A stretch of 64,000 nt of DNA from Dokdonella fugitiva. Its GTDB lineage: Bacteria; Pseudomonadota; Gammaproteobacteria; Xanthomonadales; Rhodanobacteraceae. Within the stretch, counting starts at the first letter, position 1. Each line of letters begins with the position of its first letter. Location of the stretch: the NCBI RefSeq assembly GCF_014138265.1, contig NZ_JACGXL010000006.1, positions 248,001 through 312,000 on the forward strand, given 5' to 3'. Shown here one piece after another: positions 54,605 to 64,000 of this stretch. The position numbers and the translations under genes were made by a program. The notes beneath the pieces were generated by a model. The model searched no databases. It had not been told where the DNA came from and saw only the letters and a program-made list of their open reading frames with translations.

Positions 54605-57001
54605 TCAGAACGTGTTGCCGAAGGTGAACTGGATCGTCTCGGTGTCGTCGCCGGGCTTCTTGCGGATCGGGCGGGCGATGTTGATGACGATCGGACCGAC
54701 CGGCGCGCGCCAGGTGAACGACAGGCCGGCCGAAGCGCGCAACTGGTCCGCGCTCCAGCTCTTGTAGACGCGGCATTCCGGCAATGCGCACAGCTTGTTC
54801 TGGAACACGTTGCCGACGTCGACGAACGCGGACAGTCGCGTCGCGTCGCTGTTCTCCTTCACGAACGGCGTCGGGAAGATGATTTCGGCCGAGGCGACGA
54901 ACTTGAGCGCGCCACCGAGCGGCAGGCGGCAGTTCTTGTCGGTCGGCGGGCAGGTCGTCGGGCTCAGCACGGCGAACGGGCCGAGCGTGTTGTCGCGGAA
55001 ACCACGCACGTCGGTGACGCCGCCGGCGTAGAAATTCTCGAAGAACGGCAAGCCCGAGATGTCGGCGCGGTAGCGCGGATGGTCCGGCGACAGCACGCTC
55101 TGCGGGTCCTTGTACGTGTCGCCGTAGCCCACGCCGAAATGGCCGAAGAAGGTCAGGCTGTCGGTCATGCGCAGGTACTGCGCGAAGCGGTAGTTGAACT
55201 TGTAGTACTGCACGGTCGAGCCGGGCAGGGTCAGTTCCAGCGACACCGACTGCAGCGAACCGCGGGTCGGGTTCCAGAAGCGGTTGCGAGTGTCGTGCGC
55301 CCACGACCACTGCATGTTCCAGGTGTGGAACGTGCGGTGGCCGAGGTTGTCGATGTAGTCGATGATCGCCTGCGGCGTGTAGAACGTCAGCGTGTCGACG
55401 CCGGTCTTGCTCAGGCCCATCTGCGCGTTGATCGTGTCGGATTCGCTGATCGGAATGCCGAGGTAGATGTCGAACGCGTCGGTGCTGGTCAGGTAGCTCG
55501 CGAGGTTGTTCTCGCTCGCGTCCAGCTTGGTGTGCTGGATGTCGTAGCCGATGCCGATGCCCTCGTCGGTGAGGTACGGCTCGAAGTAGGACAGCTGGTA
55601 GCGCTCGATGAAGCTGCTCTTCTGCGCGTTGACCGAGACGCGGTCGCCGGTGCCGAAGAAGTTGTTCTGGGTGACGCCGACGCTGGCGATCAGGCCCTGC
55701 ACCTGCGAGTAGCCGAGGCCGAAGGTGAACTGGCCGGAGTTCTGCTCCTCGACCGTCACGGTGACGTCGACCTGGTCGTCGGTGCCGGGCACCTTCGGCG
55801 TGTCGATCTCGACCTTGCTGAAGAAGCCGAGGCGTTGCAGGCGGATCTTCGAGCGGTCGATCGCCGCCTGCGAGTACCACGAGCCTTCGAGCTGGCGCAT
55901 CTCGCGGCGCAGCACCTCGTCCTCGGTGTGCTGGTTGCCCTTGAACACCACCTGGCGCACGTAGACGCGCTTGCCCGGGTTGACGAAGAAGTTGAGGCCG
56001 ACCTCGCGCTTGTCCTTGTCGATGTTCGGGATCGGCTGCACGTCGGCGAACGCGTAGCCGATGTTCGACAGCGCCGACGTGATCGCGTCGACCGAGCGTT
56101 CGACCTTCGCGCGCGAGAACACTTCGCCGGTCTTGATCTGCAGCATCCTGCGCAGGTCTTCCTCCTTGAGGATCAGCGCGCCGGTCAGCTTGATGTCGTT
56201 GACCGTGTACACCTCGCCTTCCTTGATGTTGGCGGTGACGTACATCTTGCGCTTGTCGGGACTGATGCTGACCTGGGTCGACTCGACGCTGAAGTCGGCG
56301 TAGCCGCGGTCCATGTAGTAGGACTGCAGCTTCTCGAGGTCGCCCGACAGCTTCTCGCGCGAATACTGGTCGTCCTTGGTGTACCAGGACGTCCAGTTGG
56401 ACGTGTTCGACTCGAAATCGTCCTCGATCTGCTTGTCGGTGAAGACGGTGTTGCCGACCACGTTGAGGTGCTTGATCTTGGCTGCCTTGCCTTCGGCGAC
56501 GTTGATCGCGACTTCGACGCGGTTGCGGTCGAGGTTGACCTTGGAGGTCTTGACCGAGACGTTGTACTTGCCGCGGTTGTAGTACTGGCGGGTCAGCTCG
56601 TCCTGCACCTCGGCGAGCTTGAGCGGGTCGAACGCCTCGCCTTCGGCGAGGCCGATGCCCTTCAGGCCCTTGAGCAGGTCGGCTTCCTGGATGTCCTTGT
56701 TGCCGCGGATCACGATCTTGGTGATCTGCGGGCGCTCCTTCACGGTGACGACGAGGATGTCGCCCTGGCGCGACAGCTGCACGTCGTTGAAGAAGCCGGT
56801 CTTGTACAGCGCGCGGATCGCCTGGTTCGCGCGCTCGGGCGTCAGCGCGTCGCCCTTCTCGACCGGCAGGTAGGTGAACACCGTACCCGGGGCGATGCGC
56901 GACAGGCCGTCGATGCGGATGTCGGAGATCGTGAAGGTGTCGGCTGCCGACGCATTCGCGGCGAAAAAGGCAAGCAGGAGCAGGGCGGCTGTACGCTTCA
57001 T
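54605..57001 (-). CDS. bamA: Outer membrane protein assembly factor BamA
   Basis: 798 aa. Signal peptide (cut near ASA), five POTRA repeats (about 25-430; begins TFTISDIRIDGLSRIAPGTV), then the 16-strand Omp85 barrel with a VRGFRDN-like substrate-gate motif, ending with phenylalanine (FTFGNTF) as required. The ATG at 57001 is preferred over a GTG 6 nt earlier because GGAAG lies at a suitable distance. Confidence 0.97.
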   Translation of the reverse strand: MKRTAALLLLAFFAANASAADTFTISDIRIDGLSRIAPGTVFTYLPVEKGDALTPERANQAIRALYKTGFFNDVQLSRQGDILVVTVKERPQITKIVIRGNKDIQEADLLKGLKGIGLAEGEAFDPLKLAEVQDELTRQYYNRGKYNVSVKTSKVNLDRNRVEVAINVAEGKAAKIKHLNVVGNTVFTDKQIEDDFESNTSNWTSWYTKDDQYSREKLSGDLEKLQSYYMDRGYADFSVESTQVSISPDKRKMYVTANIKEGEVYTVNDIKLTGALILKEEDLRRMLQIKTGEVFSRAKVERSVDAITSALSNIGYAFADVQPIPNIDKDKREVGLNFFVNPGKRVYVRQVVFKGNQHTEDEVLRREMRQLEGSWYSQAAIDRSKIRLQRLGFFSKVEIDTPKVPGTDDQVDVTVTVEEQNSGQFTFGLGYSQVQGLIASVGVTQNNFFGTGDRVSVNAQKSSFIERYQLSYFEPYLTDEGIGIGYDIQHTKLDASENNLASYLTSTDAFDIYLGIPISESDTINAQMGLSKTGVDTLTFYTPQAIIDYIDNLGHRTFHTWNMQWSWAHDTRNRFWNPTRGSLQSVSLELTLPGSTVQYYKFNYRFAQYLRMTDSLTFFGHFGVGYGDTYKDPQSVLSPDHPRYRADISGLPFFENFYAGGVTDVRGFRDNTLGPFAVLSPTTCPPTDKNCRLPLGGALKFVASAEIIFPTPFVKENSDATRLSAFVDVGNVFQNKLCALPECRVYKSWSADQLRASAGLSFTWRAPVGPIVINIARPIRKKPGDDTETIQFTFGNTF

Positions 57002-57082
57002 CGTCACTTCCGTCAGGGCGTCGTCGAGCCCGCGACGGGCGCAGTCGCGGGCCTTGGTTTCGTTATGGGGCAGGCCCGCGGG

Positions 57083-58456
57083 TCAGGACACGTTCCGCAG
57101 GATATCGTTGTACAGCGCCAGACCCATCAGGCCGACGAGCAGGACCAGCCCGACATACTGGCCGGCGATCTGCACGCGGTCACTGAGCGGGCTGCCCTTT
57201 ATTGATTCGATAAGGTAATACAGCAGGCCGCCGCCGTCCAAGATCGGGATCGGCAGGAGGTTCAGGATGGCCAGGCTGAGCGAGATGATCGCAAGGAAAT
57301 TCAGGAACCAGCCGAGGCCGCCCCTGGCTGAGCTGTCGGCCGCCTGGGCGATCGAAATGACCCCGCCCAGGTTCTTGACCGACGCCTGACCGGTCACCAT
57401 GCGGCCGAGCAGGCCGAGGGTGTCGCGGGTCTGGTGCCAGGTTTCCGAGAACGACTTGCCGAGTGCCGCCAGCGGGCCGTAGCGCAGGGTCGCATCGTAA
57501 TGCGGTTCGACCGGCTGCACGCCGATACCGATCAGCCAGCGCGGTTTGGCGTCGGCGGCTGTCGGGTCGGGATCGCCCTGCTTCGGCGTGACCGCGAACG
57601 ACCGGGCGTGGCCGTCGCGCTCGACCGAGACGTCGAGCTGGTGGTCGGACGCCGCATGCTTCTGGATCGCATCCGGCACGTCACGCCAGTCCTTGATCGG
57701 CTCGCCGGCGATCGAAACGATGCGGTCGCCGGCAGCAAGGCCGGCCTTGGCGGCCGCGCCGTCGGCGGGTACTTCGCCGATCACCGGCGGGATCGGCTGC
57801 GTCGGCGGCGCGAGGCCGATCTCGGTGGACAACTGGCGCTCATCCGCGCCGGCGGGCAGCTTCGACAACGCGAGCGTGCGCCGGCGTGCCGCGCCGGATG
57901 CGTCGACGACGTCGACCGCGACGTCGCGGCGGTCGATGCCGGCCTTGAGCAGTTCGATCGATGCGTCCGTCCAGGTGTCGATCGTGCGCTCGCCGATCGC
58001 GGTCATGCGGTCGCCGACCTGGAAGCCCGAAGCGGCCGCGACGTGGTCGACCGTGCCGATCAGCGGCTGGAAGTCCGGCTTGCCGATCACGAACATGAGC
58101 CAGAACGCGGCGATCGTGAAGACGAGATTGAACACCGGCCCTGCCGCCGTGATCGCCATGCGCGCGCCGACCGATTTGCGGTCGAACGCGCCGGCGAGGC
58201 CGGTCGGGCCGACGGCGCCCTCGACCTCGCGCGTATCGAGCATCTTCACGTAGCCGCCGAGCGGGATCGCCGCGATCACGAACTGGGTGCCGTGGCGGTC
58301 GAAGCGCGACCACAGCGCCGGGCCGAAGCCGACCGAGAACTTCAGCACCTTCACGCCAAGGCGGCGCGCGACGATGAAGTGGCCGTATTCGTGGAAGGTG
58401 ATCAGCAGGCCGAGGGTGACGATCAGCCACCACACCGGACCGAGGACATGACTCAT
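57083..58456 (-). CDS. rseP: Site-2 intramembrane zinc metalloprotease
   Basis: 457 aa. It has HEYGH (zinc His residues and Glu) in helix 1, two PDZ regions (EVPADGAAAKAGLAAGDRI and QPVEPHYDATLR), and the NLLPIPILDGG third motif. It cleaves anti-sigma factors and signal-peptide remnants in the inner membrane. Downstream of dxr and upstream of bamA, the conserved order. Confidence 0.96.
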   Translation of the reverse strand: MSHVLGPVWWLIVTLGLLITFHEYGHFIVARRLGVKVLKFSVGFGPALWSRFDRHGTQFVIAAIPLGGYVKMLDTREVEGAVGPTGLAGAFDRKSVGARMAITAAGPVFNLVFTIAAFWLMFVIGKPDFQPLIGTVDHVAAASGFQVGDRMTAIGERTIDTWTDASIELLKAGIDRRDVAVDVVDASGAARRRTLALSKLPAGADERQLSTEIGLAPPTQPIPPVIGEVPADGAAAKAGLAAGDRIVSIAGEPIKDWRDVPDAIQKHAASDHQLDVSVERDGHARSFAVTPKQGDPDPTAADAKPRWLIGIGVQPVEPHYDATLRYGPLAALGKSFSETWHQTRDTLGLLGRMVTGQASVKNLGGVISIAQAADSSARGGLGWFLNFLAIISLSLAILNLLPIPILDGGGLLYYLIESIKGSPLSDRVQIAGQYVGLVLLVGLMGLALYNDILRNVS

Positions 58457-58474
58457 GGGGATACGTTCTGCGGG

Positions 58475-59653
58475 TTAGGCGGACAGGGCCGCGATCATAC
58501 GTTGGGCATGCCGACGCGCAGTTAAATCGGCGTCAAGGATCGCCGCCAGGTCACCCGGCGTCCCGCCGGGGGCGTCGGCGAGACAGCGTTCGATCGTTTC
58601 GGCGATTGCGAGGAACGGCAGGCGGCCGTCGAGGAACGCGGCGACCGCCTCCTCGTTCGCCGCGTTCAGCACGATCGTCGCCGCGCCGCCGGCCGCGAGC
58701 GCGCGGTAGGCGAGCGCGAGGCAGCGGAACGTGGCGAGGTCGGGCGCCTCGAAATCGAGCCGGGCGATCTTCACGAGGTCGAGCGCGCCGACCCCGGCGT
58801 CGATGCGCTCCGGCCATGCGAGCGCGTAGGCGATCGCGGTGCGCATGTCGGGATTGCCGAGCTGGGCGAGCACGGAGCCGTCGGCATATTCGACCAGCGA
58901 GTGGACGATGCTCTGCGGATGGACGACGACGTCGATGCGCTCGGCCGGCGCGCGGAACAGGTGGTGCGCCTCGATCACCTCGAGGCCCTTGTTCATGAGC
59001 GTGGCCGAATCGACCGAGATCTTGCGTCCCATGCGCCAGTTCGGATGCGCGCAGGCCTGCTCCGGCGTGATCGCCGCGAGCTCGGCCGCGCTGCGCCCGC
59101 GGAACGGACCGCCCGACGCGGTCAGCAGGATGCGCTTCACGCCGACCGCGTCGAGGTCGGCGTCTTCGCGCGGCAGGCACTGGAACACCGCGTTGTGCTC
59201 GGAGTCGAGCGGCAGCAGGCTGCCGCCGCCGTCGCGCAACGCGGTCGCCAGCAGGCCGCCGGCCATCACGACCGCTTCCTTGTTCGCGAGCAGCAGGCGC
59301 TTGCCCGCGCGCGCCGCGGCGAGCGTCGATTCGAGCCCGGCGGCGCCGACGATCGCCGCGACCACGGTGTCGCAATGCGCGCCGGCCGCGGCCTCGACGA
59401 GCGCCTGCGCGCCCGCTTCGACGCGGCTGGCGACGCCGCGCTCGCGCAGGCGCTCGCGCAGGTCGCGCTCGCAGGCGGGATCGGCGATCACCGCGAGGGC
59501 GGGGTGGAAGCGCGCGCAGAGATCGGCCAGCGCGTCGACGCTGCGATGCGCTGCGAGCACGCCGACGCGGTACTTGTCCGGATGGCGCGCGACGACGTCG
59601 AGCGCGCTCGCACCGATCGAGCCGGTCGCGCCGAGCACCGCGAGCGTTTTCAT
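58475..59653 (-). CDS. dxr: 1-deoxy-D-xylulose-5-phosphate reductoisomerase
   Basis: 392 aa enzyme of the MEP isoprenoid pathway (NADPH). N-terminal LGATGSIG, catalytic-loop [13 protein letters not shown], metal and substrate site [23 protein letters not shown]. The ATG at 59653 overlaps the cdsA stop by 4 nt. Confidence 0.97.
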   Translation of the reverse strand: MKTLAVLGATGSIGASALDVVARHPDKYRVGVLAAHRSVDALADLCARFHPALAVIADPACERDLRERLRERGVASRVEAGAQALVEAAAGAHCDTVVAAIVGAAGLESTLAAARAGKRLLLANKEAVVMAGGLLATALRDGGGSLLPLDSEHNAVFQCLPREDADLDAVGVKRILLTASGGPFRGRSAAELAAITPEQACAHPNWRMGRKISVDSATLMNKGLEVIEAHHLFRAPAERIDVVVHPQSIVHSLVEYADGSVLAQLGNPDMRTAIAYALAWPERIDAGVGALDLVKIARLDFEAPDLATFRCLALAYRALAAGGAATIVLNAANEEAVAAFLDGRLPFLAIAETIERCLADAPGGTPGDLAAILDADLTARRHAQRMIAALSA

Positions 59654-60480
59654 GGGGCGAGCAGGAGGTCGAGCACGGCCTTGCCGGCGACGAACACCGG
59701 TACCGCCGAGAACACGCTGTCGACGCGGTCGAGCAGGCCGCCGTGGCCGGGGAACAGGGTGCCCGAATCCTTCACGTTGGCCTGGCGCTTGAGCAGGCTC
59801 TCGATGAGGTCGCCGAGGATCGAGGCGAGCACGGTCAGCAGCGCGAGCGCGAGCAGGGCGAGCAGCATCGCATCGCGTTCGCCGAGCATCCAGCCGCCCG
59901 CCAGCGCGACGAGGCCGGCGAGGACGAGCGCGCCGTAGGCGCCCGCGCGCGTCTTGTTCGGGCTGATCCGCGGCGCGAGCTTGGTCGTGCCCCAGCGCTT
60001 GCCGGCGAAATAGGCGCCGGTGTCCGCGGACCAGACCAGGATGATGACGAGCAGCGCCCAGTAGCGCCCGTGGTCGGCGCTGCCGTGGAGCTGGACGAAC
60101 CCGAGCCATGCCGGCAGCACGGCGAGTTCCGCCGCGAGCAGCTTCAACAGCGCGTTCTCGCGCGTCGGCGCGGCCGCGTAGGAGAAATGGCGCAACCAGA
60201 GCAGCGACAGCAGCCACCAGGCGACGCCTGCACCGATCGCGTACCACGCGAACGGTGTCGCGCGCAGGAGCCAAAGCAGGCCGAGCAACGCGGTGTTCGC
60301 GGCGATGACCGCGGCGCGCACGGCGATCGAGGTCACGCCGGCGAGGCGTGTCCATTCCCACAGCGCCTGCAGCGAGATCGCCGCGATCACGAGCGCGAAG
60401 CCCGCGGTCGGCAGCAACAGGATCATCGCGATCGCGAGCGGTGCGAGGACGAGGGCGGTCAGCGTGCGTTGCTTGAGCAT
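59650..60480 (-). CDS. cdsA: Phosphatidate cytidylyltransferase
   Basis: 276 aa with about eight membrane helices. The Cds signature is split over [16 protein letters not shown] and [19 protein letters not shown]. Makes CDP-diacylglycerol for phospholipids. Short 8-nt gap after uppS, ATGA overlap into dxr; likely one transcript. Confidence 0.97.
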   Translation of the reverse strand: MLKQRTLTALVLAPLAIAMILLLPTAGFALVIAAISLQALWEWTRLAGVTSIAVRAAVIAANTALLGLLWLLRATPFAWYAIGAGVAWWLLSLLWLRHFSYAAAPTRENALLKLLAAELAVLPAWLGFVQLHGSADHGRYWALLVIILVWSADTGAYFAGKRWGTTKLAPRISPNKTRAGAYGALVLAGLVALAGGWMLGERDAMLLALLALALLTVLASILGDLIESLLKRQANVKDSGTLFPGHGGLLDRVDSVFSAVPVFVAGKAVLDLLLAP

Positions 60481-60488
60481 GCGCGTCC

Positions 60489-61229
60489 TCAGCTCACCGC
60501 GCGCATCTGCGCGGAGGTGAGGCCGTAGCGGCGCTCGCGCCGCGCGAACTCGGCGAGTGCCGCGTCGAGCACGTCCGCGTCGACGTCGGGCCACAGCGCT
60601 TCGGTGAAATACAGTTCGGCGTAGGCGATCTGCCAGAGCAGGAAGTTGCTCACGCGCACTTCGCCGCCGGTGCGGATGAACAGATCGACCGGCGGCTGGC
60701 CGTCGAGGCAGACGTGCCGCCCGAACAGCGTCTCGTCGATCGCGGCCGGCTCGAGTTCGCCGCGCGCGGCGGACTGCGCGAGCGTGCGCGCCGCCTGCAC
60801 GATGTCCCAGCGGCCGCCGTAGTTGACCGCGACGTTGAGGCTGAGCGCGGTGTTCGCCGCGGTGCGCCGCATCGCGTCCTGCATGCGCGCGGCGAGCTCG
60901 GGCGCGAACGCGCCGAGGTCGCCGACGAACGTTATGTGCACGCCGTTGCGGTGCAGCTCGTCCACTTCGCGATCGAGCGCGTCGAGGAACAGCTGCATGA
61001 GCGCGCCGACTTCCTCGTCGGGACGCTTCCAGTTCTCGCTCGAGAACGCGAACAGCGTGAGCGCCTCGACGCCCTTGCGGCGGCAGTACTCGATCGCGGC
61101 GCGCACCGCCTTCTGGCCCTCGCGGTGGCCGAAGCTGCGGGGCCGGTGGCGGCGCTCGGCCCAGCGGCCGTTGCCGTCCATGACGATCGCGATGTGGCGC
61201 GGCAGGCGCGGTCGGGAATCGGAATCCAT
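60489..61229 (-). CDS. uppS: (2E,6E)-farnesyl-diphosphate-specific ditrans,polycis-undecaprenyl-diphosphate synthase
   Basis: 246 aa cis-prenyltransferase making the cell-wall carrier lipid. [16 protein letters not shown] carries the catalytic Asp; [24 protein letters not shown] and [23 protein letters not shown] close the active site. No ribosome-binding site precedes the ATG at 61229; instead a TACAAT -10-like element lies 7 nt upstream. Confidence 0.97.
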   Translation of the reverse strand: MDSDSRPRLPRHIAIVMDGNGRWAERRHRPRSFGHREGQKAVRAAIEYCRRKGVEALTLFAFSSENWKRPDEEVGALMQLFLDALDREVDELHRNGVHITFVGDLGAFAPELAARMQDAMRRTAANTALSLNVAVNYGGRWDIVQAARTLAQSAARGELEPAAIDETLFGRHVCLDGQPPVDLFIRTGGEVRVSNFLLWQIAYAELYFTEALWPDVDADVLDAALAEFARRERRYGLTSAQMRAVS

Positions 61230-61236
61230 GCGTCAC

Positions 61237-61242
61237 ATTGTA
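61237..61242 (-). promoter_or_regulatory. Candidate -10 (TACAAT) just upstream of uppS
   Basis: TACAAT on the minus strand ends 7 nt before the ATG, so a normal transcript start would fall on or next to the start codon. No convincing -35 is seen. Confidence 0.4.
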
Positions 61243-61331
61243 GGCGCGGCGCGTGCCGCGGGCTGCTGCAGTGCGTGACCGCGCGTCGCGTGCGGCACCG
61301 ATGCGGCGTTTCGCGGCACCGTGCCCCACCA

Positions 61332-61366
61332 CTCCCCGGGGAGCGATCGTCGCGCGCAGCGCGACG
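61332..61366 (-). terminator. Two hairpins downstream of frr
   Basis: CGTCGCGC-GCA-GCGCGACG (61348-61366) begins 9 nt after the frr stop and is followed by the palindrome CTCCCCGGGGAG (61332-61343). No U-run; likely slows or ends the frr transcript before uppS. Confidence 0.5.
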
Positions 61367-61374
61367 ACGTCGAC

Positions 61375-61932
61375 TTACATGGCCATCAATTCCTCTTCCT
61401 TCGCCTTGACCACGCCGTCGACGTCCTTGACGTACTTGTCCGTGTACTTCTGGATCTCTTCCTCGGCGCGGCGCTCGTCGTCCTCGCTGATCTTCTTGTC
61501 CTTGAGCAGTTCCTTCGCCTGGTGCAGCGCGTCGCGGCGCACGTTGCGCACGGCGACCTTCGCGTTCTCGCCCTCGTGCGCGACGTGCTTGGACAGTTCC
61601 TTGCGGCGTTCCTCGGTGAGCGGCGGCAGGTTGATGCGGATGACCTGGCCGACCGTGGTCGGGGTGAGGCCGAGGTCGGAGGCGAGGATCGCCTTCTCGA
61701 CCGCGCCGACCATGTTCTTCTCGAACGGCGTGATGGTGATCGAGCGCGCGTCAGCGATCGCGACGTTGGCGACCTGGGTGATCGGCGTGTCCGTACCGTA
61801 GTAGGAAACCTTCAGCGGCTCGATGAGCGCGGTGCTGGCACGCCCGGTACGCAGGCGCTGCAGCTCGTGCTTGAGCGCGTCCACGCTCTTCTGCATGCGC
61901 GTCTGCGCGTCCTTCTTGATGTTGTCGAGCAT
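61375..61932 (-). CDS. frr: Ribosome recycling factor
   Basis: 185 aa. DAQTRMQKSVDALKHELQRLRTGRAS, EVRINLPPLTEERRKEL-like motif (here RINLPPLTEERRKELSK), and the C-terminal helix all match RRF. It splits post-termination ribosomes with EF-G. The start at 61932 is preceded by its own TATACT promoter element; an inserted gene and a strong hairpin separate it from pyrH. Confidence 0.97.
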   Translation of the reverse strand: MLDNIKKDAQTRMQKSVDALKHELQRLRTGRASTALIEPLKVSYYGTDTPITQVANVAIADARSITITPFEKNMVGAVEKAILASDLGLTPTTVGQVIRINLPPLTEERRKELSKHVAHEGENAKVAVRNVRRDALHQAKELLKDKKISEDDERRAEEEIQKYTDKYVKDVDGVVKAKEEELMAM

Positions 61933-61967
61933 GGCGCGGCCACCGTTTCCGTTGCGAGTGGCCGGCG

Positions 61968-61973
61968 AGTATA
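61968..61973 (-). promoter_or_regulatory. Candidate -10 element for frr
   Basis: TATACT on the minus strand with the start codon 36 nt downstream; predicted leader about 29 nt. -35 is unclear. Confidence 0.45.
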
Positions 61974-62080
61974 GCAGCGGGCGGCGCGCGGCCGCGGCGC
62001 GCGCACAGGAACCGCGCGCGGCAGTGCACCATCGGCACGTCACGCGGGATGCGCGTGGTTCGAGCTGCGTCGTCGCGCGC

Positions 62081-62109
62081 GGCCCCGTCCCGCGCCGCGG
62101 GACGGGGCC
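62081..62109 (-). terminator. Strong hairpin downstream of the small secreted gene
   Basis: GGCCCCGTCCC/GGGACGGGGCC, an 11-bp stem with a 7-nt loop that can extend to 14 pairs around one base. It begins 9 nt after the stop codon of the small gene. No U-run. Confidence 0.6.
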
Positions 62110-62117
62110 GGCGATGC

Positions 62118-62450
62118 TCAGCGGGCGGCAATCGCGTCGGCGCCGCGGAAGTTCGCCGCGACCTCGCGCACCAGCGAGGCGTAGCGCAGGTTCACGCGAT
62201 CGTAGGTGGTCGATGTCTCCGGGTACGACGTGCGCGCGCCGAACAGCATGCCGATCTCGCGAGGGCTGAAATGCAGGCGGATCTGCGCATGCAGGGCGGA
62301 ACACAGCGCGGACGACGAGGGCGGCGTGCAGTCGACCTGTTGCGACTGCACGGTGACCGCTTCGAGCTGGCGCTGGGAATTGCCGGCGAGGGCGCTATCG
62401 CACGCGCCCGCGGCGATCGTCGCGACGACGATGGCATGCAGGGTCTTCAT
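62118..62450 (-). CDS. Small secreted protein of unknown function
   Basis: 110 aa. Signal peptide cut near SALAG (residue 23). Two Cys (VDCTPPSSSALCSALH) could form a disulfide, followed by HFSPREIGMLFGARTSYPETS and a helical C-terminus. GAGGAG is 7 nt from the ATG. No family recognised. It lies between pyrH and frr, genes that are normally neighbours, and a strong hairpin separates it from frr. Confidence 0.72.
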   Translation of the reverse strand: MKTLHAIVVATIAAGACDSALAGNSQRQLEAVTVQSQQVDCTPPSSSALCSALHAQIRLHFSPREIGMLFGARTSYPETSTTYDRVNLRYASLVREVAANFRGADAIAAR

Positions 62451-62665
62451 GGCTTGCTCCTCAAAGCTTGCCGCAGGCAGGCCGGTCCGTGGCTGGCCCG
62501 TGGAACAGGGATGTCCGGGTCCGTTCGGGCGGCGAAGGCGACGTGCGCCTTCATCTTCAAGATGCGGCGGGAGGGCCGGGAGGTTGCGTGCCGGACGTTG
62601 GTTTTGCGCCGCGGCGACGCAAACGGGCGCCGAGCCGAATCGGCGTCGCGCGCCGCGGTCGCGGG

Positions 62666-63388
62666 TCAGCGCCCGCCGACCAGCGTGCCGATCGGCTCGC
62701 CGCGCATGATGCGCATGAGGTCGCCTTCGCGCGACATGTCGTAGATGCGCAGCGGGATGCGGTGGTCGCGGCAGAGCGCGATCGCACTGGTGTCCATCAC
62801 CTGCAGGTTGCGCTGGATCACTTCCTCGTAGGAAAGGCGTTCGTAGCGCGTCGCGGTCGGGTCCTTGGCCGGGTCGGCGCTGTACACGCCGTCGACCTTG
62901 GTCGCCTTCAGCAGCAGGTCGGCGCCGATCTCGATCGCGCGCAGCGCGGCGGCGGAGTCGGTGGTGAAGAACGGGTTGCCGGTGCCGGCCGCGAAGATCG
63001 CGATGCGGCCCTTCTCGAGGTGGCGGATCGCGCGTCGGCGGATGAAGTCCTCGCAGACTTCGTTGATCTTGATCGCCGACATCGTGCGCGCGTAGCCGCC
63101 CGCCTTCTCGATCGCGTCCTGCATCGCGAGTGCGTTCATCACGGTCGCGAGCATGCCCATGTGGTCGCCGGTGACGCGGTCCATGCCGCTCGCGGCGAGG
63201 CCGGCGCCGCGGAAGATGTTGCCGCCGCCGATGACCACGCCGACCTGCACGCCGGCGCGCTGCACCTCGATGATCTCGCGCGCGAGCCGCTGCAGCACCT
63301 TCGGGTCGATGCCGTAGTCGGCTTCGCCCATCAGTGCTTCGCCGGACAGCTTGAGGAGGATGCGCTTGTACTTGATATCGGCGGGCAT
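62666..63388 (-). CDS. pyrH: Uridylate kinase
   Basis: 240 aa UMP kinase, amino-acid-kinase fold. It begins [16 protein letters not shown] and carries [10 protein letters not shown], the [20 protein letters not shown] loop and [13 protein letters not shown]. It phosphorylates UMP in pyrimidine synthesis. The ATG at 63388 is used because the upstream extension is not conserved. A TACAAT element lies about 30 bp upstream. Confidence 0.97.
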   Translation of the reverse strand: MPADIKYKRILLKLSGEALMGEADYGIDPKVLQRLAREIIEVQRAGVQVGVVIGGGNIFRGAGLAASGMDRVTGDHMGMLATVMNALAMQDAIEKAGGYARTMSAIKINEVCEDFIRRRAIRHLEKGRIAIFAAGTGNPFFTTDSAAALRAIEIGADLLLKATKVDGVYSADPAKDPTATRYERLSYEEVIQRNLQVMDTSAIALCRDHRIPLRIYDMSREGDLMRIMRGEPIGTLVGGR

Positions 63389-63416
63389 GGGTGATTCCGG
63401 CAGGCAAAACAGCCGC

Positions 63417-63422
63417 ATTGTA
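63417..63422 (-). promoter_or_regulatory. Candidate -10 element for pyrH
   Basis: TACAAT on the minus strand, with a GTGATG at the -35 position (17-bp spacing). Predicted leader about 22 nt. Confidence 0.4.
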
Positions 63423-63549
63423 ACGACACCGCTGTCGTGCATCACGCTTTTTCGGGCGGTCGCTTCGTCGCAGCCGCGGCGTCGCGCCGCGCACCGATGC
63501 GCGGCCGCGCGCTAGAGTGCGTGCGTTCGTCGCCCCACGAGGCATCCGC

Positions 63550-64000
63550 GTGACCCTGAAACTGCTCGTGCTGCTGCTCGATCTCGCCGGCACGTTCGTG
63601 TTCGCGCTGAGCGGCGCGACCGCCGCGGTGCGCCGGCGCCTCGACCTGTTCGGCGTGCTCGTGCTGGCGTTCGTCGCGGCGAACTCGGGCGGCATCCTGC
63701 GCGACGTGCTCATCGGCGCGGTGCCGCCGGCGTCGATCCGCGACTGGCGCTACCTCGGCGTGTCGGTGCTCGCCGGCCTCGTCACGTTCCGCTGGGCGCC
63801 GTCGATCGAGCGCCTGAAGAATCCCGTGCGCCTGTTCGACGCAGCCGGCCTCGCGATGTTCGCCGTGGTCGGCGCGAACAAGGCGCTCGAGCACGGCCTC
63901 GAACCGCCGATGGCCGCGTTGCTCGGCATGCTGTCGGGCATTGGCGGCGGCATCGTCCGCGACGTCCTCCTGCGCGAAGTGCCGCTGGTGCTGCGCGCGG
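63550..64000 (+). CDS. TRIC/UPF0126-family membrane protein (cut by window end)
   Basis: First 150 residues. GTG start at 63550 with GAGG upstream. It begins VTLKLLVLLLDLAGTFVFALSGA, then GGILRDVLIG and a second GGGIVRDVLL, the paired glycine motifs of the trimeric intracellular cation channel-like YadS/YicG family. About five helices are visible; the rest lies beyond the window. A K+/cation channel role is inferred from family members. Divergent from pyrH. Confidence 0.85.
   Translation, partial: MTLKLLVLLLDLAGTFVFALSGATAAVRRRLDLFGVLVLAFVAANSGGILRDVLIGAVPPASIRDWRYLGVSVLAGLVTFRWAPSIERLKNPVRLFDAAGLAMFAVVGANKALEHGLEPPMAALLGMLSGIGGGIVRDVLLREVPLVLRA

Overview
The window is GC-rich chromosomal DNA from a Gammaproteobacterium. 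It most likely comes from the order Lysobacterales (Xanthomonadales), and probably from Rhodanobacteraceae (Dokdonella-like). Evidence: a pyrH-frr-uppS-cdsA-dxr-rseP-bamA-skp-lpxD-fabZ-lpxA-lpxB-rnhB-dnaE-accA core in that order; abundant 4-nt ATGA start/stop overlaps; and secreted proteins ending in a short D-x-x-(F/L)-x-(D/N)-G-F-(D/E) tail, which I associate from memory with this group. The placement is inference, since no 16S gene or database search is available. No tRNA, rRNA, CRISPR array, intact insertion sequence or prophage was seen, and no gene-free stretch exceeds 300 bases.

Positions 1-10.1 kb hold a denitrification block, all on the minus strand. It comprises hemN and an FNR-type regulator, a quinol-type nitric oxide reductase norB coupled to nnrS, two membrane genes (sirB2-like, MgtC/DUF4010), then a copper nitrite reductase nirK with a fused cytochrome c domain and its companion nirV (cut by the window edge). 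FNR-type boxes precede hemN, norB and nirK. The regulator keeps all four Fe-S cysteines and the E-x-x-S-R recognition helix, so it probably drives the three transcripts when oxygen is low.

Positions 10.1-20.5 kb carry detoxification and housekeeping genes: an SDR oxidoreductase; a TetR-thioesterase-HlyD/EmrA operon divergent from a DHA2 efflux pump; an azoreductase/LysR divergent pair; wrbA-DUF2069; and a yihY-thioredoxin-acylphosphatase-pseudouridine synthase run. A REP-like inverted pair and a second palindromic element that supplies stop codons to two convergent genes lie here.

Positions 20.5-42 kb are mixed accessory genes: two CadC-like regulators with TPR domains, secreted proteins, a Tat-exported M19 dipeptidase homologue, a serine hydrolase, kbl, accA, a GFA enzyme, TPR and alpha/beta-hydrolase proteins, a fibre-like protein and a TonB-dependent receptor.

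Positions 42-63.4 kb are the envelope/replication core on the minus strand (dnaE, rnhB, lpxB-lpxA-fabZ-lpxD-skp-bamA, rseP, dxr, cdsA, uppS, frr, pyrH). It is interrupted by two paralogous LtaS-like sulfatase-fold membrane enzymes, one tailed secreted protein, and one small secreted protein between pyrH and frr. A TRIC-family channel gene starts on the plus strand and runs off the end.

The most unusual features are: the shared C-terminal tail on three otherwise unrelated secreted proteins; the insertion of LtaS-like enzymes into the lipid A/rnhB operon; a palindrome carrying two opposing stop codons; tandem UUCG-type hairpins inside the nor operon; and three CTAG tetramers phased exactly 11 bp apart.
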